A DNA stretch of 64,000 nucleotides, taken from the NCBI GenBank assembly GCA_029251375.1, contig JAQXDL010000006.1:1-64000 (forward strand), read 5' to 3'. The translations under genes and the position numbers were made by a program. Shown here piece by piece: positions 56,147 through 64,000 of the stretch. How positions within the stretch are numbered: the stretch's first letter is position 1; each line of letters starts with the position of its first letter. The notes beneath the pieces were generated by a model, which was given only the letters and a program-made list of their open reading frames with translations, ran no database searches and had not been told where the DNA came from. This DNA comes from Pseudomonadales bacterium (lineage in GTDB: Bacteria > Pseudomonadota > Gammaproteobacteria > Pseudomonadales > Azotimanducaceae).

Positions 56147-56668
56147 ATGAGTGTTAGCGGCATCAACCAGTTGCAAATGCTCTATGAGCCGGAAGAGGAT
56201 AGGGTTGTTTTCCGTGTTAACTCTGCGGATAAAAAGGAATTCCGTTTTTGGCTTACCCGCGGATATATGATTCTAATGATTAAAATGCTGCGCGAGCATT
56301 TCGACATGGATCCAGACATCGTTGTACAGGATGATTTGATCGCGAGGCAAGCGGTCAAATCTTTTAAACAAGAACAGGCCGTGCAAGACGCCAATTTTAA
56401 GCAATCTTTTAATGAAGAGGCAAAAGAGTTACCACTCGGTGATGCTGCTCAATTGGCTTTCCGGCTGAGCTATAGAGTCAGCGAAGAAAATCTTCATCTA
56501 ACGATTCAGCCGAAACAAGACGAGGGCATTAATCTGACGATTAATCGGCAGATAAATTCTTCAATGATGGCGCTTGTGCAATCAGCTGCCAAAAAGGCTG
56601 ATTGGCGATTGGAGTCTTGGTTTGAATCAACGCAGGGTAGTCGGCCTCATCAAGATGTTGTTAACTAG
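56147..56668 (+). CDS. Conserved hypothetical protein divergent from the SahR-type gene
   Basis: A 173-residue, acidic, cytoplasmic protein starting MSVSGINQLQMLYEPEED. ATG 56147 is used rather than the far upstream start at 55967, which lies inside the regulator. The N-terminal half looks like a small alpha/beta domain (VVFRVNSADKKEFRFWLTRG), the rest is mixed strands. It faces the palindromic operator and is probably regulated with ahcY. I do not recognise the family. Confidence 0.7.
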   Translation: MSVSGINQLQMLYEPEEDRVVFRVNSADKKEFRFWLTRGYMILMIKMLREHFDMDPDIVVQDDLIARQAVKSFKQEQAVQDANFKQSFNEEAKELPLGDAAQLAFRLSYRVSEENLHLTIQPKQDEGINLTINRQINSSMMALVQSAAKKADWRLESWFESTQGSRPHQDVVN

Positions 56669-56704
56669 TCCAATTTAGAAAAACTTAAGCGCGCATAGTT
56701 GTTG

Positions 56705-58912
56705 CTAGGTGTGATTTTTGCCCTGCGTGTTTCTGTTTGTTTGTGTCTTGTTCGACGTTGTATTAGCCAGGTGTCTAGGCAAGGTGACTTTTATTGTCAC
56801 GCCCGAGCCGCTGGCAAGGTTGCTAGCCGTAACACTTCCGCCATGATGTTCTGCAATTACCCGAACAACATATAAACCCATGCCGAAATGTAAGCGATTG
56901 TCGGGATTGTTCGCGCGTATTGACACCATAGAGTCAAAAATATTGTCGACCATATCTTCCGGTATGGTGGGTCCTTGATTAGAAACAAATAGCGTCAGTC
57001 TCGTCGTTTCAGATGATAGGCCCAGAGTGATAGTGCTGCCCGGTTGGGAAAAATCGATGGCGTTATCAACAAGCTTGTCCAGCAGTTGCTCAATTCGATA
57101 GTCAGACACTTTACTCAATACTTCCCTTTGTGTGCCGCGGTAGTCAAAAATGCGATCAGGGTGCGCAATACGACAATTCGACAAATAGCTCTGTAACAGT
57201 TTTTGAAGGTCGATGACTTCGAATTCTTCAGCGTCGAGCGCGTCTTCAAGGTTGGCTGCGTCAGCAAGATTCTGCACGATCATGCCAATGCGGTTAACGC
57301 CACGTTTAGCGCTCTCTAGATATTTCCGTCTTGCCGGTTCAGAGTTTTCATTCTCAAGGTGTTGCAGCGACGTACTTAACGCATTAAGTGGGTTGTTGAT
57401 TTCATGACGCAATGTTCTTGGCATACTTTCTAGGAACTGGTTGTGTTGATGGAGCTTGGATAGCATGCTGGAAATGCTCCGTGCCAAGTCGCCAATTTCA
57501 TCCCCTGAGTGAATTTCACTTTTAAGCTGATTGGTTTGCAGGCGGCCGTAGATATCGATTGAGTTCGTAGCTTCTGCCCCGAGTTTTCTTATACGTCTCG
57601 CCAGTCGAACCGAAAAGACTAAAATCAACACCACAAAAATCAACAAAGATAATACAGAGAAGTTGACGATGCGCTGTAAAGCATCTCGGCGTAACTCTAG
57701 TATTCGATTTGTGTTTTGCTTTAGAACAACGGTGCCAATGATTTTGTCTTGCGCAATAATTGGGTGAGCCGCGATGATGACTTCACCATCCTGCGGCGAG
57801 TAGCGTCTCTGGTAGCTTGGCGTGCCTGCTAGGCTATTGGTGATGACTAAATCTTCCAGTGCCGCCGGTTCAGTTTCCCTGAGGTGGATGTCGATCATGT
57901 CGTATAGACCGTCCATGGCCAGATCAACATAGGCAAACCATCGATCAACCAAGCCGCCTTGTATATTGACTGCCGGTGGCTGCAATTGTCGTGCTTGGTA
58001 ACTACCGACCTCTGCTCGAACACGTTTCTGCGCGTCGATAACCTGAATGTTTGCGCCGGAATAGCCTAGGCCTTCAACGATGCGAAGCACCTCAGGTGAT
58101 TTCAGCAGGACTAGTCCAAAAGCCTCTCTGCCGGCGGAAGGCAGGGTGCCCGTGATTGATTCGATGGCTCTTGTCGTTTCGTTATCGACATCAACAACAG
58201 CAAGTCCAAAATGTTTTGTTGAGCCAAGCAGGTCCAGCGGAATGCGAAATTCAATCGAGTAACCTTCATCCGTTAAGGTCATGTAACCTTGAATGCGATT
58301 TTCAGGCCCGCCCTGTGTCGCGTATCGCCACTCCTCATCCATACCATAAGCCGTTGATACGCCGGGTTCGGTCATGGTTACAACCAACTTTCTTATCTCA
58401 CCATCTTTGCCGGTGAATGTGATGCGTATGTGATCGGATAGATCCAGTCTTAGTATATTTCGGTCTCGGTAGACGAGTTGATCATCTTTGACCTGCACCA
58501 AGGCATAGACCTGGTCATTGTGTTCGCCAAGTACAAGATAGAATTGATTGGGTGATTCGGACACAGCAATTTCAGTGTCGTCATCCGAGCCGAAACTGAC
58601 GTTGTAGTTAAGTATATCCTCCCAGTCGTTGCTCTTGCCATCAATCCTTATGGGTTTCTCAAGCGGATGAGCGTACAGCTGCTCGTAACCCTCCGGCGAT
58701 AGTGGTAGTTCATAAAAGAGGTCAGGACGACCGTTGAGTAGTGTTGATATTCCCTCCGAGGTTAGCAGTTGTGCGTTGGCTTGACTGTCCATGAGGAAGT
58801 CTTCCATTTCACTGAGGAACAAATAACTAAACCACGGGATAACAACCAAAGCCATACTCATAAGAATGAGTAACTTGGTGCCGAGCCTTGGTCCCCTGAT
58901 GGTTGATTTCAT
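56705..58912 (-). CDS. PdsS-like histidine kinase (proteobacterial dedicated sortase system)
   Basis: A 735-residue membrane histidine kinase. TM1 is at about 15-32 and TM2 at about 416-434. The long extracytoplasmic part contains a CBM9-like region (about 78-270, RIDGKSNDWEDI and YSIEFRIPLDLLG). A HAMP-like linker follows, then HisKA with H503 (RHEINNPLNALS), and an ATPase domain with N617 (DNAIDF) and GMGL at 677-680. The layout matches the kinase of the proteobacterial dedicated sortase system. No sortase or sortase target is present here. The response regulator lies 14 bases upstream in the transcript. Confidence 0.82.
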   Translation of the reverse strand: MKSTIRGPRLGTKLLILMSMALVVIPWFSYLFLSEMEDFLMDSQANAQLLTSEGISTLLNGRPDLFYELPLSPEGYEQLYAHPLEKPIRIDGKSNDWEDILNYNVSFGSDDDTEIAVSESPNQFYLVLGEHNDQVYALVQVKDDQLVYRDRNILRLDLSDHIRITFTGKDGEIRKLVVTMTEPGVSTAYGMDEEWRYATQGGPENRIQGYMTLTDEGYSIEFRIPLDLLGSTKHFGLAVVDVDNETTRAIESITGTLPSAGREAFGLVLLKSPEVLRIVEGLGYSGANIQVIDAQKRVRAEVGSYQARQLQPPAVNIQGGLVDRWFAYVDLAMDGLYDMIDIHLRETEPAALEDLVITNSLAGTPSYQRRYSPQDGEVIIAAHPIIAQDKIIGTVVLKQNTNRILELRRDALQRIVNFSVLSLLIFVVLILVFSVRLARRIRKLGAEATNSIDIYGRLQTNQLKSEIHSGDEIGDLARSISSMLSKLHQHNQFLESMPRTLRHEINNPLNALSTSLQHLENENSEPARRKYLESAKRGVNRIGMIVQNLADAANLEDALDAEEFEVIDLQKLLQSYLSNCRIAHPDRIFDYRGTQREVLSKVSDYRIEQLLDKLVDNAIDFSQPGSTITLGLSSETTRLTLFVSNQGPTIPEDMVDNIFDSMVSIRANNPDNRLHFGMGLYVVRVIAEHHGGSVTASNLASGSGVTIKVTLPRHLANTTSNKTQTNRNTQGKNHT

Positions 58913-58926
58913 GGTTTTAACAAATG

Positions 58927-59628
58927 CTATTTACTAGACCATCGATAGCCGAAACCATACTCACTTTTGATGCAATCGAATTCGTCATCGATGGATTCAA
59001 ACTTTTTGCGAATATTACGCATATGGGTATTGATCGTGTTGTTTGTCACTAAACTCTGCATGGTGGCATTCATCAGGGTGTCATAGGAAACGGCGTGCCC
59101 TGGCACTCTGACAAGCTTCGCTAACATTCGGAATTCGGTCCCAGATAGATTGATTGTGTGACCTTTCCAAGAAACTAAAAGCGCTTCCTGGTCAATCGAC
59201 ATATCACCGACTGTCTTTGCGCTGCTTGAGCCATTTTGTCCGCTCTGTCCCCGTGCCTCATTAATTCTGAGCAAGGAGCTAATCCGTTCAGCCAAGTAAT
59301 CAAGTGAAATAGGCTTAGGTAGATAATCCCAAGCGCCGAGGCGCAGTCCGCTGATCTTGTCGATTTCGGTAATGCGTTCGGTTAGAAAGATGACCGGCAG
59401 AGAAGGTGATCGAGACAGCAGGTCGCGACAAATTTCAAAGCCTGCGTCGACCTCATCCCCTAGAATAATATCGAGAATGGCGAGCTCGGGAAGTTCATGC
59501 TCGAATCCCGCTAGGGCTTCTTGGCGACTACTGTAGGCTGTGACTTCATAGCCTTTTTTGGTGACGGCATCGACGTAATTTCCCCGCTGGTCTGGGTCAT
59601 CTTCAACAATAGCGATACGTTTTGCCAT
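58927..59628 (-). CDS. PdsR-like response regulator (OmpR family)
   Basis: A 233-residue regulator. The receiver domain begins MAKRIAIVEDDPDQRGNY; the phosphoacceptor is D53 (ILDIILGDE). The C-terminal winged helix reads LSGTEFRMLAKLVRVPGHAV. ATG 59628 is chosen over a start further upstream because AAAGGAG lies just ahead. It partners with the kinase downstream and is likely to control genes for surface proteins elsewhere. Confidence 0.87.
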   Translation of the reverse strand: MAKRIAIVEDDPDQRGNYVDAVTKKGYEVTAYSSRQEALAGFEHELPELAILDIILGDEVDAGFEICRDLLSRSPSLPVIFLTERITEIDKISGLRLGAWDYLPKPISLDYLAERISSLLRINEARGQSGQNGSSSAKTVGDMSIDQEALLVSWKGHTINLSGTEFRMLAKLVRVPGHAVSYDTLMNATMQSLVTNNTINTHMRNIRKKFESIDDEFDCIKSEYGFGYRWSSK

Positions 59629-59891
59629 GCCAACTCCTTTTGTAAATGTGGATGGTTCAAATGTGGATGTGAATGCTACCACCAGCGATGCACAAGATGG
59701 CTGGGCGTGATTATAACGTAAATTGATTTAATATCTGAAAAAGGCTGTTCAAGCTACTGAATATCAACAAACTTCGATTGTTCCATCGCTTCTCCACGAA
59801 TCTCCAGAGGTCTTTCATTATCCCTGCGAACAAGATCAGGAATATACCTATTAACTAAGGGTCGGGATTGAGATGTAATTGAGGTACCAAG

Positions 59892-60107
59892 ATGAAAGTA
59901 TTTATACCTATGTCCGATGAACTATTAGATGGTCGCGCAGAGATGGCTGGCAGGTTAGTGCCGTTTAATCCTGAGTTTCTATCGGGTCGATTTTCAATCG
60001 GTGAACAAGCCCGTCCACAAAATTGGATTACCGAATCTGATTATGGTTCCGCTCTAGCGAGGTTGGCATCTACGAAAACCCAGGCGACTGAGTCAAGTCA
60101 ATTGTAA
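59892..60107 (+). CDS. Small protein of unknown function, divergent from pdsR
   Basis: A 71-residue protein beginning MKVFIPMSDELLDGRAEMAG. GAGGT lies before the ATG, a fair ribosome site. The sequence is polar with no signal or membrane segment. It stands opposite pdsR with 263 bases between starts, so it could share control. I do not recognise the family. Confidence 0.55.
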   Translation: MKVFIPMSDELLDGRAEMAGRLVPFNPEFLSGRFSIGEQARPQNWITESDYGSALARLASTKTQATESSQL

Positions 60108-60225
60108 GACAAGCTAAGTGAGAGCGTTTTAAATACCCTTGCTGTTTCCATAGCGCTGATGGGTGTGCATTAATGAAATCAGGCTCAGGCGATCTTGTTG
60201 GTCGCAATACACAGATTGTTAAGGG

Positions 60226-61104
60226 TTACAGTTTCATAACCTCTGCCAGATCTGGGATGGACGTCGCTGCCCCGGGCCTTGATACGCAAATAGATGCAGC
60301 CTTAGCCGCCATTGACAGACATTCTGCGATAGGTCGCTTGTCAGCGTAATGCGCAAGGAAAAACCCCGTAAAGGTATCTCCAGCACCGGTTGTGTCGATC
60401 ACATTTGTCTTAATTGCCGATTGATGGAATTCTTCTTGGCCATTTTTGAAAATGGCACCTGCTGCCCCAAGCGTTAAGATGGTTGATGAGGCCGGATAAA
60501 GCTCAATCATTGCCGCCAGTATGCGCGTCGGGTCATTTTCCCCTGTAATGGCCTGCGCCTCAATTTCGTTGAGAATGAACAACTCGACTTGCTCAAGAGG
60601 CAGGTCCATGACATTGCTGCCCATGGGCGCCGTATTGAATATAAGTCTTTGTTTGCGGGCCGCTGACGCCTCGAACACAGCATTGAGATTGCTTATCTCA
60701 TTTTGTATTAACACATAGTTGTCGGGTTCGAGATGGGCGAACCAGCCCTGAATATCACTCGCTTCGATTTGTCTATTGGCTCCGCCTGTGATGACAATCG
60801 CGTTCTCGCCGTCGGGATTGATCTGAATGCTGGCATGGCCCGTTGGTGCATCAACAACCTCTAAACATTGCGTATTGACGCCGAATTTCTCCAGTCGCTC
60901 CTTTAGCCAGACACCATCTTGGCCAATCATGCCAGCATGGTGGACTTCGGCACCTGCTTTTGCCAAAGCCAGTGATTGATTTAATCCTTTCCCGCCGGGG
61001 TGTATGGCGTAGGATGAGCTTGTGAGTGTTTCCCCGGGCTTAACGAAATGTGGTACCGAATAGACGTGATCGATACAGCAAGAGCCTATGTTTGTGATGC
61101 GCAT
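60226..61104 (-). CDS. rbsK: Ribokinase-like PfkB-family carbohydrate kinase
   Basis: A 292-residue PfkB sugar kinase. GGKGLNQSLALAKAGA (about residues 37-52) is the PfkB signature 1, and DTTGAGDTFTGFF (about 236-248) the signature 2 with the anion hole and catalytic Asp. Ribokinase phosphorylates ribose at O-5. No ribose ABC transporter or rbsR is nearby, so the sugar is not sure; ribokinase is the best match. Confidence 0.8.
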   Translation of the reverse strand: MRITNIGSCCIDHVYSVPHFVKPGETLTSSSYAIHPGGKGLNQSLALAKAGAEVHHAGMIGQDGVWLKERLEKFGVNTQCLEVVDAPTGHASIQINPDGENAIVITGGANRQIEASDIQGWFAHLEPDNYVLIQNEISNLNAVFEASAARKQRLIFNTAPMGSNVMDLPLEQVELFILNEIEAQAITGENDPTRILAAMIELYPASSTILTLGAAGAIFKNGQEEFHQSAIKTNVIDTTGAGDTFTGFFLAHYADKRPIAECLSMAAKAASICVSRPGAATSIPDLAEVMKL

Positions 61105-61163
61105 GTTACTTGGTCCGGATTAATGATTGACATAATATGTCTTAAAGGGGTCAAATCGCTTTT

Positions 61164-61640
61164 ATGAATGTTTTAACAGATCCAACTTATTGGTTTATCG
61201 CCGGCGTCCTGTTGGTCCTAGCAGAGCTGATCATCCCAGGCGGTATTGTTGTCTTCCTTGGCCTCGGCAGTCTTATTGTCGCGTTGGCGGCCTATTTTGG
61301 GTTTGTCGGCACCTGGATGGGAGCCTGTACTTTATTTTTTGTCTCATCGTTAGCCATGATACTACTCCTTCGACAGTTTGCCGTGAAATTTGTCGAAGGT
61401 GACTCGAGTCAGGGCAATACCGATGAGTTGCTGGATGACCTTGGAGAACTGGCGGTGGTTGTCGAGACGATTGGTCCGGGCAACAAACAAGGTCGTATTG
61501 TGTTTCGGGGCACCCAATGGCAAGCATTGGGCGATGGTTCTGAGCTACCAATTAATGCACAGGTTCAGATTGTTAGTCGTGAGAACGTAAACTATATTGT
61601 TGAGAAGTACGATACCCGCACATCCCATGCAGATAGATAA
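61164..61640 (+). CDS. NfeD-like membrane protein
   Basis: A 158-residue protein with about three hydrophobic segments (about residues 8-28, 31-50 and 54-72) and a C-terminal OB-like domain (LGELAVVVETIGPGNKQGRI). NfeD proteins work with SPFH/stomatin partners in membrane microdomains. Two such genes follow immediately. Confidence 0.85.
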   Translation: MNVLTDPTYWFIAGVLLVLAELIIPGGIVVFLGLGSLIVALAAYFGFVGTWMGACTLFFVSSLAMILLLRQFAVKFVEGDSSQGNTDELLDDLGELAVVVETIGPGNKQGRIVFRGTQWQALGDGSELPINAQVQIVSRENVNYIVEKYDTRTSHADR

Positions 61641-61677
61641 ACCCGTTGTCATAGCGACAGCAAAAGAGAGTGTAAAA

Positions 61678-62595
61678 ATGTTTTATTTGACGATTGTATT
61701 TTTGATAGCGCTATTTGTGCTGTACAACCTGATTCTTGTCGTCCCCATGCGGGAGCGATGCGTCATCGAGAGGCTCGGTAAGTTCCGTGTTGTGCTCGAG
61801 CCTGGCTTCCATATATTAATTCCCTTCTTTGACCGTGTTGCCTATCGGCATGAGACTCGAGAGCAATGTCTTAATATCCCCCACCAAAGTTGTATATCCA
61901 AAGACAACATTCAGATCGATGTTGATGGTCTGCTTTATATCAAAGTGATGGATGCCTATAAGGCTAGTTATGGTATCGAAGACTACCTTGTCGCTGCGGT
62001 AAATTTGGCGCAAACAACGGTCAGATCTGAGGTCGGCAAGCTGACGCTGGGCGGTACGTTTTCAGAGCGCGATGCGCTCAACGAAACAATCGTGCGAGAA
62101 ATAGATCATGCTTCGGAACCTTGGGGCATCAAAGTTATGCGCTATGAAGTGATGAATATTACGCCGTCGAGAAGCGTCGTTGATACGCTTGAGAAGCAAA
62201 TGGAAGCGGAGCGCCAGAAGCGTGCGGAAATCACCTTGGCCAATGCGGAACGTGATTCGACCATTGCGCTGTCTGAAGGTGAGCGACAGGAAGCGATCAA
62301 TATATCCGAGGGTGAAAGGCAGCGTCGTATTAATGAGGCTGAAGGGCGTGCCCAGGAGATTGCGATAATGGCGACGGCCACTGCGCAAGGTACAGGCATG
62401 ATTGCTAAAGCCTTAAACGCACCTGGCGGCAGTGAAGCAATGAATTTTCAGTTGATGGATTCGTATATTGACCAGGTGACCCAGTTGTACCGGGAAGCTG
62501 ATGTCAGTGTGGTGCCCGCTGAACTTGCCAAGATGGAAGGTCTGTTTGCGGGTATCGACCAGGTTGCCGAAACGATTAAAGCGGGAGAGCGATAA
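61678..62595 (+). CDS. SPFH/stomatin-family membrane protein (first copy)
   Basis: A 305-residue QmcA-like protein with an N-terminal membrane segment (YLTIVFLIALFVLYNLIL). The SPFH domain follows (MRERCVIERLGKFRVVLEPG, CLNIPHQ), then a coiled coil rich in E and R (about residues 185-250). ATG 61678 is chosen over an upstream frame start at 61597 because it lies before the membrane helix and gives the same length as the next paralogue. It probably forms oligomers in the inner membrane. Confidence 0.88.
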   Translation: MFYLTIVFLIALFVLYNLILVVPMRERCVIERLGKFRVVLEPGFHILIPFFDRVAYRHETREQCLNIPHQSCISKDNIQIDVDGLLYIKVMDAYKASYGIEDYLVAAVNLAQTTVRSEVGKLTLGGTFSERDALNETIVREIDHASEPWGIKVMRYEVMNITPSRSVVDTLEKQMEAERQKRAEITLANAERDSTIALSEGERQEAINISEGERQRRINEAEGRAQEIAIMATATAQGTGMIAKALNAPGGSEAMNFQLMDSYIDQVTQLYREADVSVVPAELAKMEGLFAGIDQVAETIKAGER

Positions 62596-63512
62596 TGGAT
62601 TATTTTGTCTTAGCCGTTTGGGGCGTTAGTTTCCTGATTTTAGTCGTCAAGTTTTTTCAATCTATTCGTTTAGTATCGACTCAAACTGCTCATATTGTCG
62701 AGCGGCTGGGTAAATATCATAAGACGCTCGAGGCGGGTTTTCATGCTTTGGTTCCGTTTGTTGACAAGGTTACTTTTGTTCAAGATCTTCGCGAAGAGGC
62801 GATCGACGTGCCACCGCAGGACTGTTTTACCGGTGATGAAGTCAAAGTCACTGTCGATGGCGTTATTTATATTTCTATTATGGATGCGGTTAAAGCAAGT
62901 TACGGCATTGTTGATTACCGCTACGCGGCGGTTCAGCTTGCGCAAACCACGACTCGCTCCGTGATAGGAACGCTGCCTTTGGATAGAACTTTCGAAGAGC
63001 GCGACATCATTAGTGCGAAAGTGGTCGAAGTGCTAGATGCTGCCGGTGAAACCTGGGGTATCAGGGTCCATCGTTACGAGATCAAGAATTTATCGCCACC
63101 GGATACTGTTCGAAATGCGATGGAGAAACAGGTCAATGCCGAGCGCGAACGACGCGCGATCCTTGCTGCCAGTGAGGGTGATAAGCAAAGCCGTATCAAT
63201 CGTTCCGAAGGTTTAAAGCGTGAGCTGATCAATCGTTCCGAAGGTGAAAAGCAACGTCGTATTAATGAAGCTGAAGGGCAGGCGCAAGAAATTACCGCCA
63301 TCGCTTCAGCAACGGCAGAGTCGATCTCAAAGATTGCCGCTGTTGTCTCTGAACCGGGCGGTGACCAGGCATTGCGATTGCAAATATATGAACGCCATAT
63401 TGAATCGCTACGTGGATTGCAAGATAGCAAAATTATCCTGCCTGCTAACTTGATGAACTTCGAGTCCTGGATGTCAAACCTCGATGCGGTACCGAAGTTA
63501 AAGTCGGATTAG
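62595..63512 (+). CDS. SPFH/stomatin-family membrane protein (second copy)
   Basis: A 305-residue paralogue of the previous gene, overlapping its stop by one base (TAATG). The domain order is the same: N-terminal helix, SPFH region (TAHIVERLGKYHKTLEAGFH), coiled coil (about 190-245). About half of the positions appear shared by eye. A tandem pair with NfeD suggests a hetero-oligomer. The convergent POT gene's stop overlaps its end by four bases. Confidence 0.88.
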   Translation: MDYFVLAVWGVSFLILVVKFFQSIRLVSTQTAHIVERLGKYHKTLEAGFHALVPFVDKVTFVQDLREEAIDVPPQDCFTGDEVKVTVDGVIYISIMDAVKASYGIVDYRYAAVQLAQTTTRSVIGTLPLDRTFEERDIISAKVVEVLDAAGETWGIRVHRYEIKNLSPPDTVRNAMEKQVNAERERRAILAASEGDKQSRINRSEGLKRELINRSEGEKQRRINEAEGQAQEITAIASATAESISKIAAVVSEPGGDQALRLQIYERHIESLRGLQDSKIILPANLMNFESWMSNLDAVPKLKSD

Positions 63513-64000
63513 TGGATGCCATGCATGCGTTTTTTGAGCAATGGCGCAATAGCCAACACGAAAATGCCAAAGACGACGGCGATGATAGCCAGACGCTCAA
63601 ACTCCGAGGCGTACACTTGCAACGAAGCTACGGGGTTTGTCGCGCCTCCGCCGCCATCTTCTATTTGCATGCCCGCGGCGATCAGACCCGCTGCGTAGGC
63701 TGCAAATGAAGAGGAAAGGAACCACACGCCCATCATCATGGCGGCAATTCTTTGTACGCTGAGTTTTGTCATCATCGATAAGCCGACCGGCGATAGGCAA
63801 AGCTCGCCAGTTGTATGCAGTAAATACATCAGTGCTAGCCAAATGACGGCGACTTTTCCATCGTCGGAGGCCTGTGTTGTGCCGTAAACCAATATGGCAA
63901 AACCCAAGCCAACTTGCACGATACCTAAGCCGAACTTCGCCGGCGTGGATGGTTCAATTCCCTGTCGTGATAAGCGAGTCCATAACCAAGCTAGCACGGG
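63509..64000 (-). CDS. POT-family proton-dependent peptide transporter, 3' part
   Basis: C-terminal part of a proton-coupled peptide transporter of the PTR2/POT family (MFS fold). The start lies beyond the right edge: the frame is open to base 64000. GELCLSPVGLSMMTKL is the family signature; about four membrane segments remain. It would import di- and tripeptides. It is convergent with the second SPFH gene, overlapping it by four bases. Confidence 0.88.
   Translation of the reverse strand, partial: PVLAWLWTRLSRQGIEPSTPAKFGLGIVQVGLGFAILVYGTTQASDDGKVAVIWLALMYLLHTTGELCLSPVGLSMMTKLSVQRIAAMMMGVWFLSSSFAAYAAGLIAAGMQIEDGGGGATNPVASLQVYASEFERLAIIAVVFGIFVLAIAPLLKKRMHGIH

Noticed and set aside
1-64000. 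CRISPR arrays, tRNA or rRNA genes, insertion sequences, prophage
   Set aside because: No repeat-spacer pattern, cloverleaf, rRNA stretch, transposase or phage genes recognised when reading both strands.

Overview
The window is a stretch of a gammaproteobacterial chromosome, most likely from a marine or other aquatic heterotroph. The miaB-phoH-ybeY-corC-lnt and leuS-lptE-holA order is typical of Gammaproteobacteria. Two large TonB-dependent receptors, phasins with PhaR, a wax-ester synthase and a PdsS/PdsR-like two-component pair point to an aquatic carbon-storing lineage. This placement is inferred from gene content only. I see no tRNA, rRNA, CRISPR array, insertion sequence or prophage.

Layout. 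1-3.9 kb: the 3' part of a TonB-dependent receptor and a 2OG-Fe(II) oxygenase. 4.0-9.1 kb: a redox/metal segment in which two short genes each carry an in-frame TGA followed by a bacterial SECIS-like hairpin. They are read here as selenoproteins: an ArsC-like protein with a UxxC motif and a FrnE/DsbA-like protein with a UPWC motif. A DUF1295 membrane enzyme and a two-HMA-domain copper P-type ATPase lie between them. 9.3-10.5 kb holds two decayed genes. 10.5-16.1 kb is a carbon-storage region: SDR, DUF6489, two phasins, WS/DGAT, alpha/beta hydrolase and PhaR. 16-26 kb: HAD phosphatase, a Gld-type ABC exporter (ATPase, permease, GldG-like protein), fatty-acid and alcohol enzymes, folK, acyl-CoA synthetase and DUF1820.

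26.2-36.4 kb is the housekeeping block: miaB, phoH-like, ybeY, corC, lnt, leuS, lptE, holA and sixA. 36.6-40.1 kb: a CobS/CobT-like AAA+/VWA pair without CobN, plus a Nudix protein. 40.2-46.2 kb: a complete opp-type peptide ABC transporter operon on the minus strand, whose OppC carries an inserted fibronectin-III-like domain. 46.5-49 kb: a second AAA+/VWA pair (MoxR with a CoxE-like protein). 49.4-53.1 kb: a FecI-like sigma factor and a full-length TonB-dependent receptor.

53.5-56.1 kb: ahcY and its probable SahR-type regulator (ArsR fused to a methyltransferase), with a perfect 18-bp palindrome upstream. 56.7-59.6 kb: a PdsS/PdsR-like histidine kinase and response regulator with no sortase alongside. 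60.2-63.5 kb: a ribokinase-like kinase, then NfeD with two tandem SPFH/stomatin proteins. The window ends in the 3' part of a POT-family peptide transporter.

The strongest non-routine result is the pair of selenoproteins. Conventional gene calling starts both genes downstream of the TGA and loses their catalytic redox motif. Both need selenocysteine machinery (selA, selB, selC, selD) elsewhere in the genome; none is visible here.
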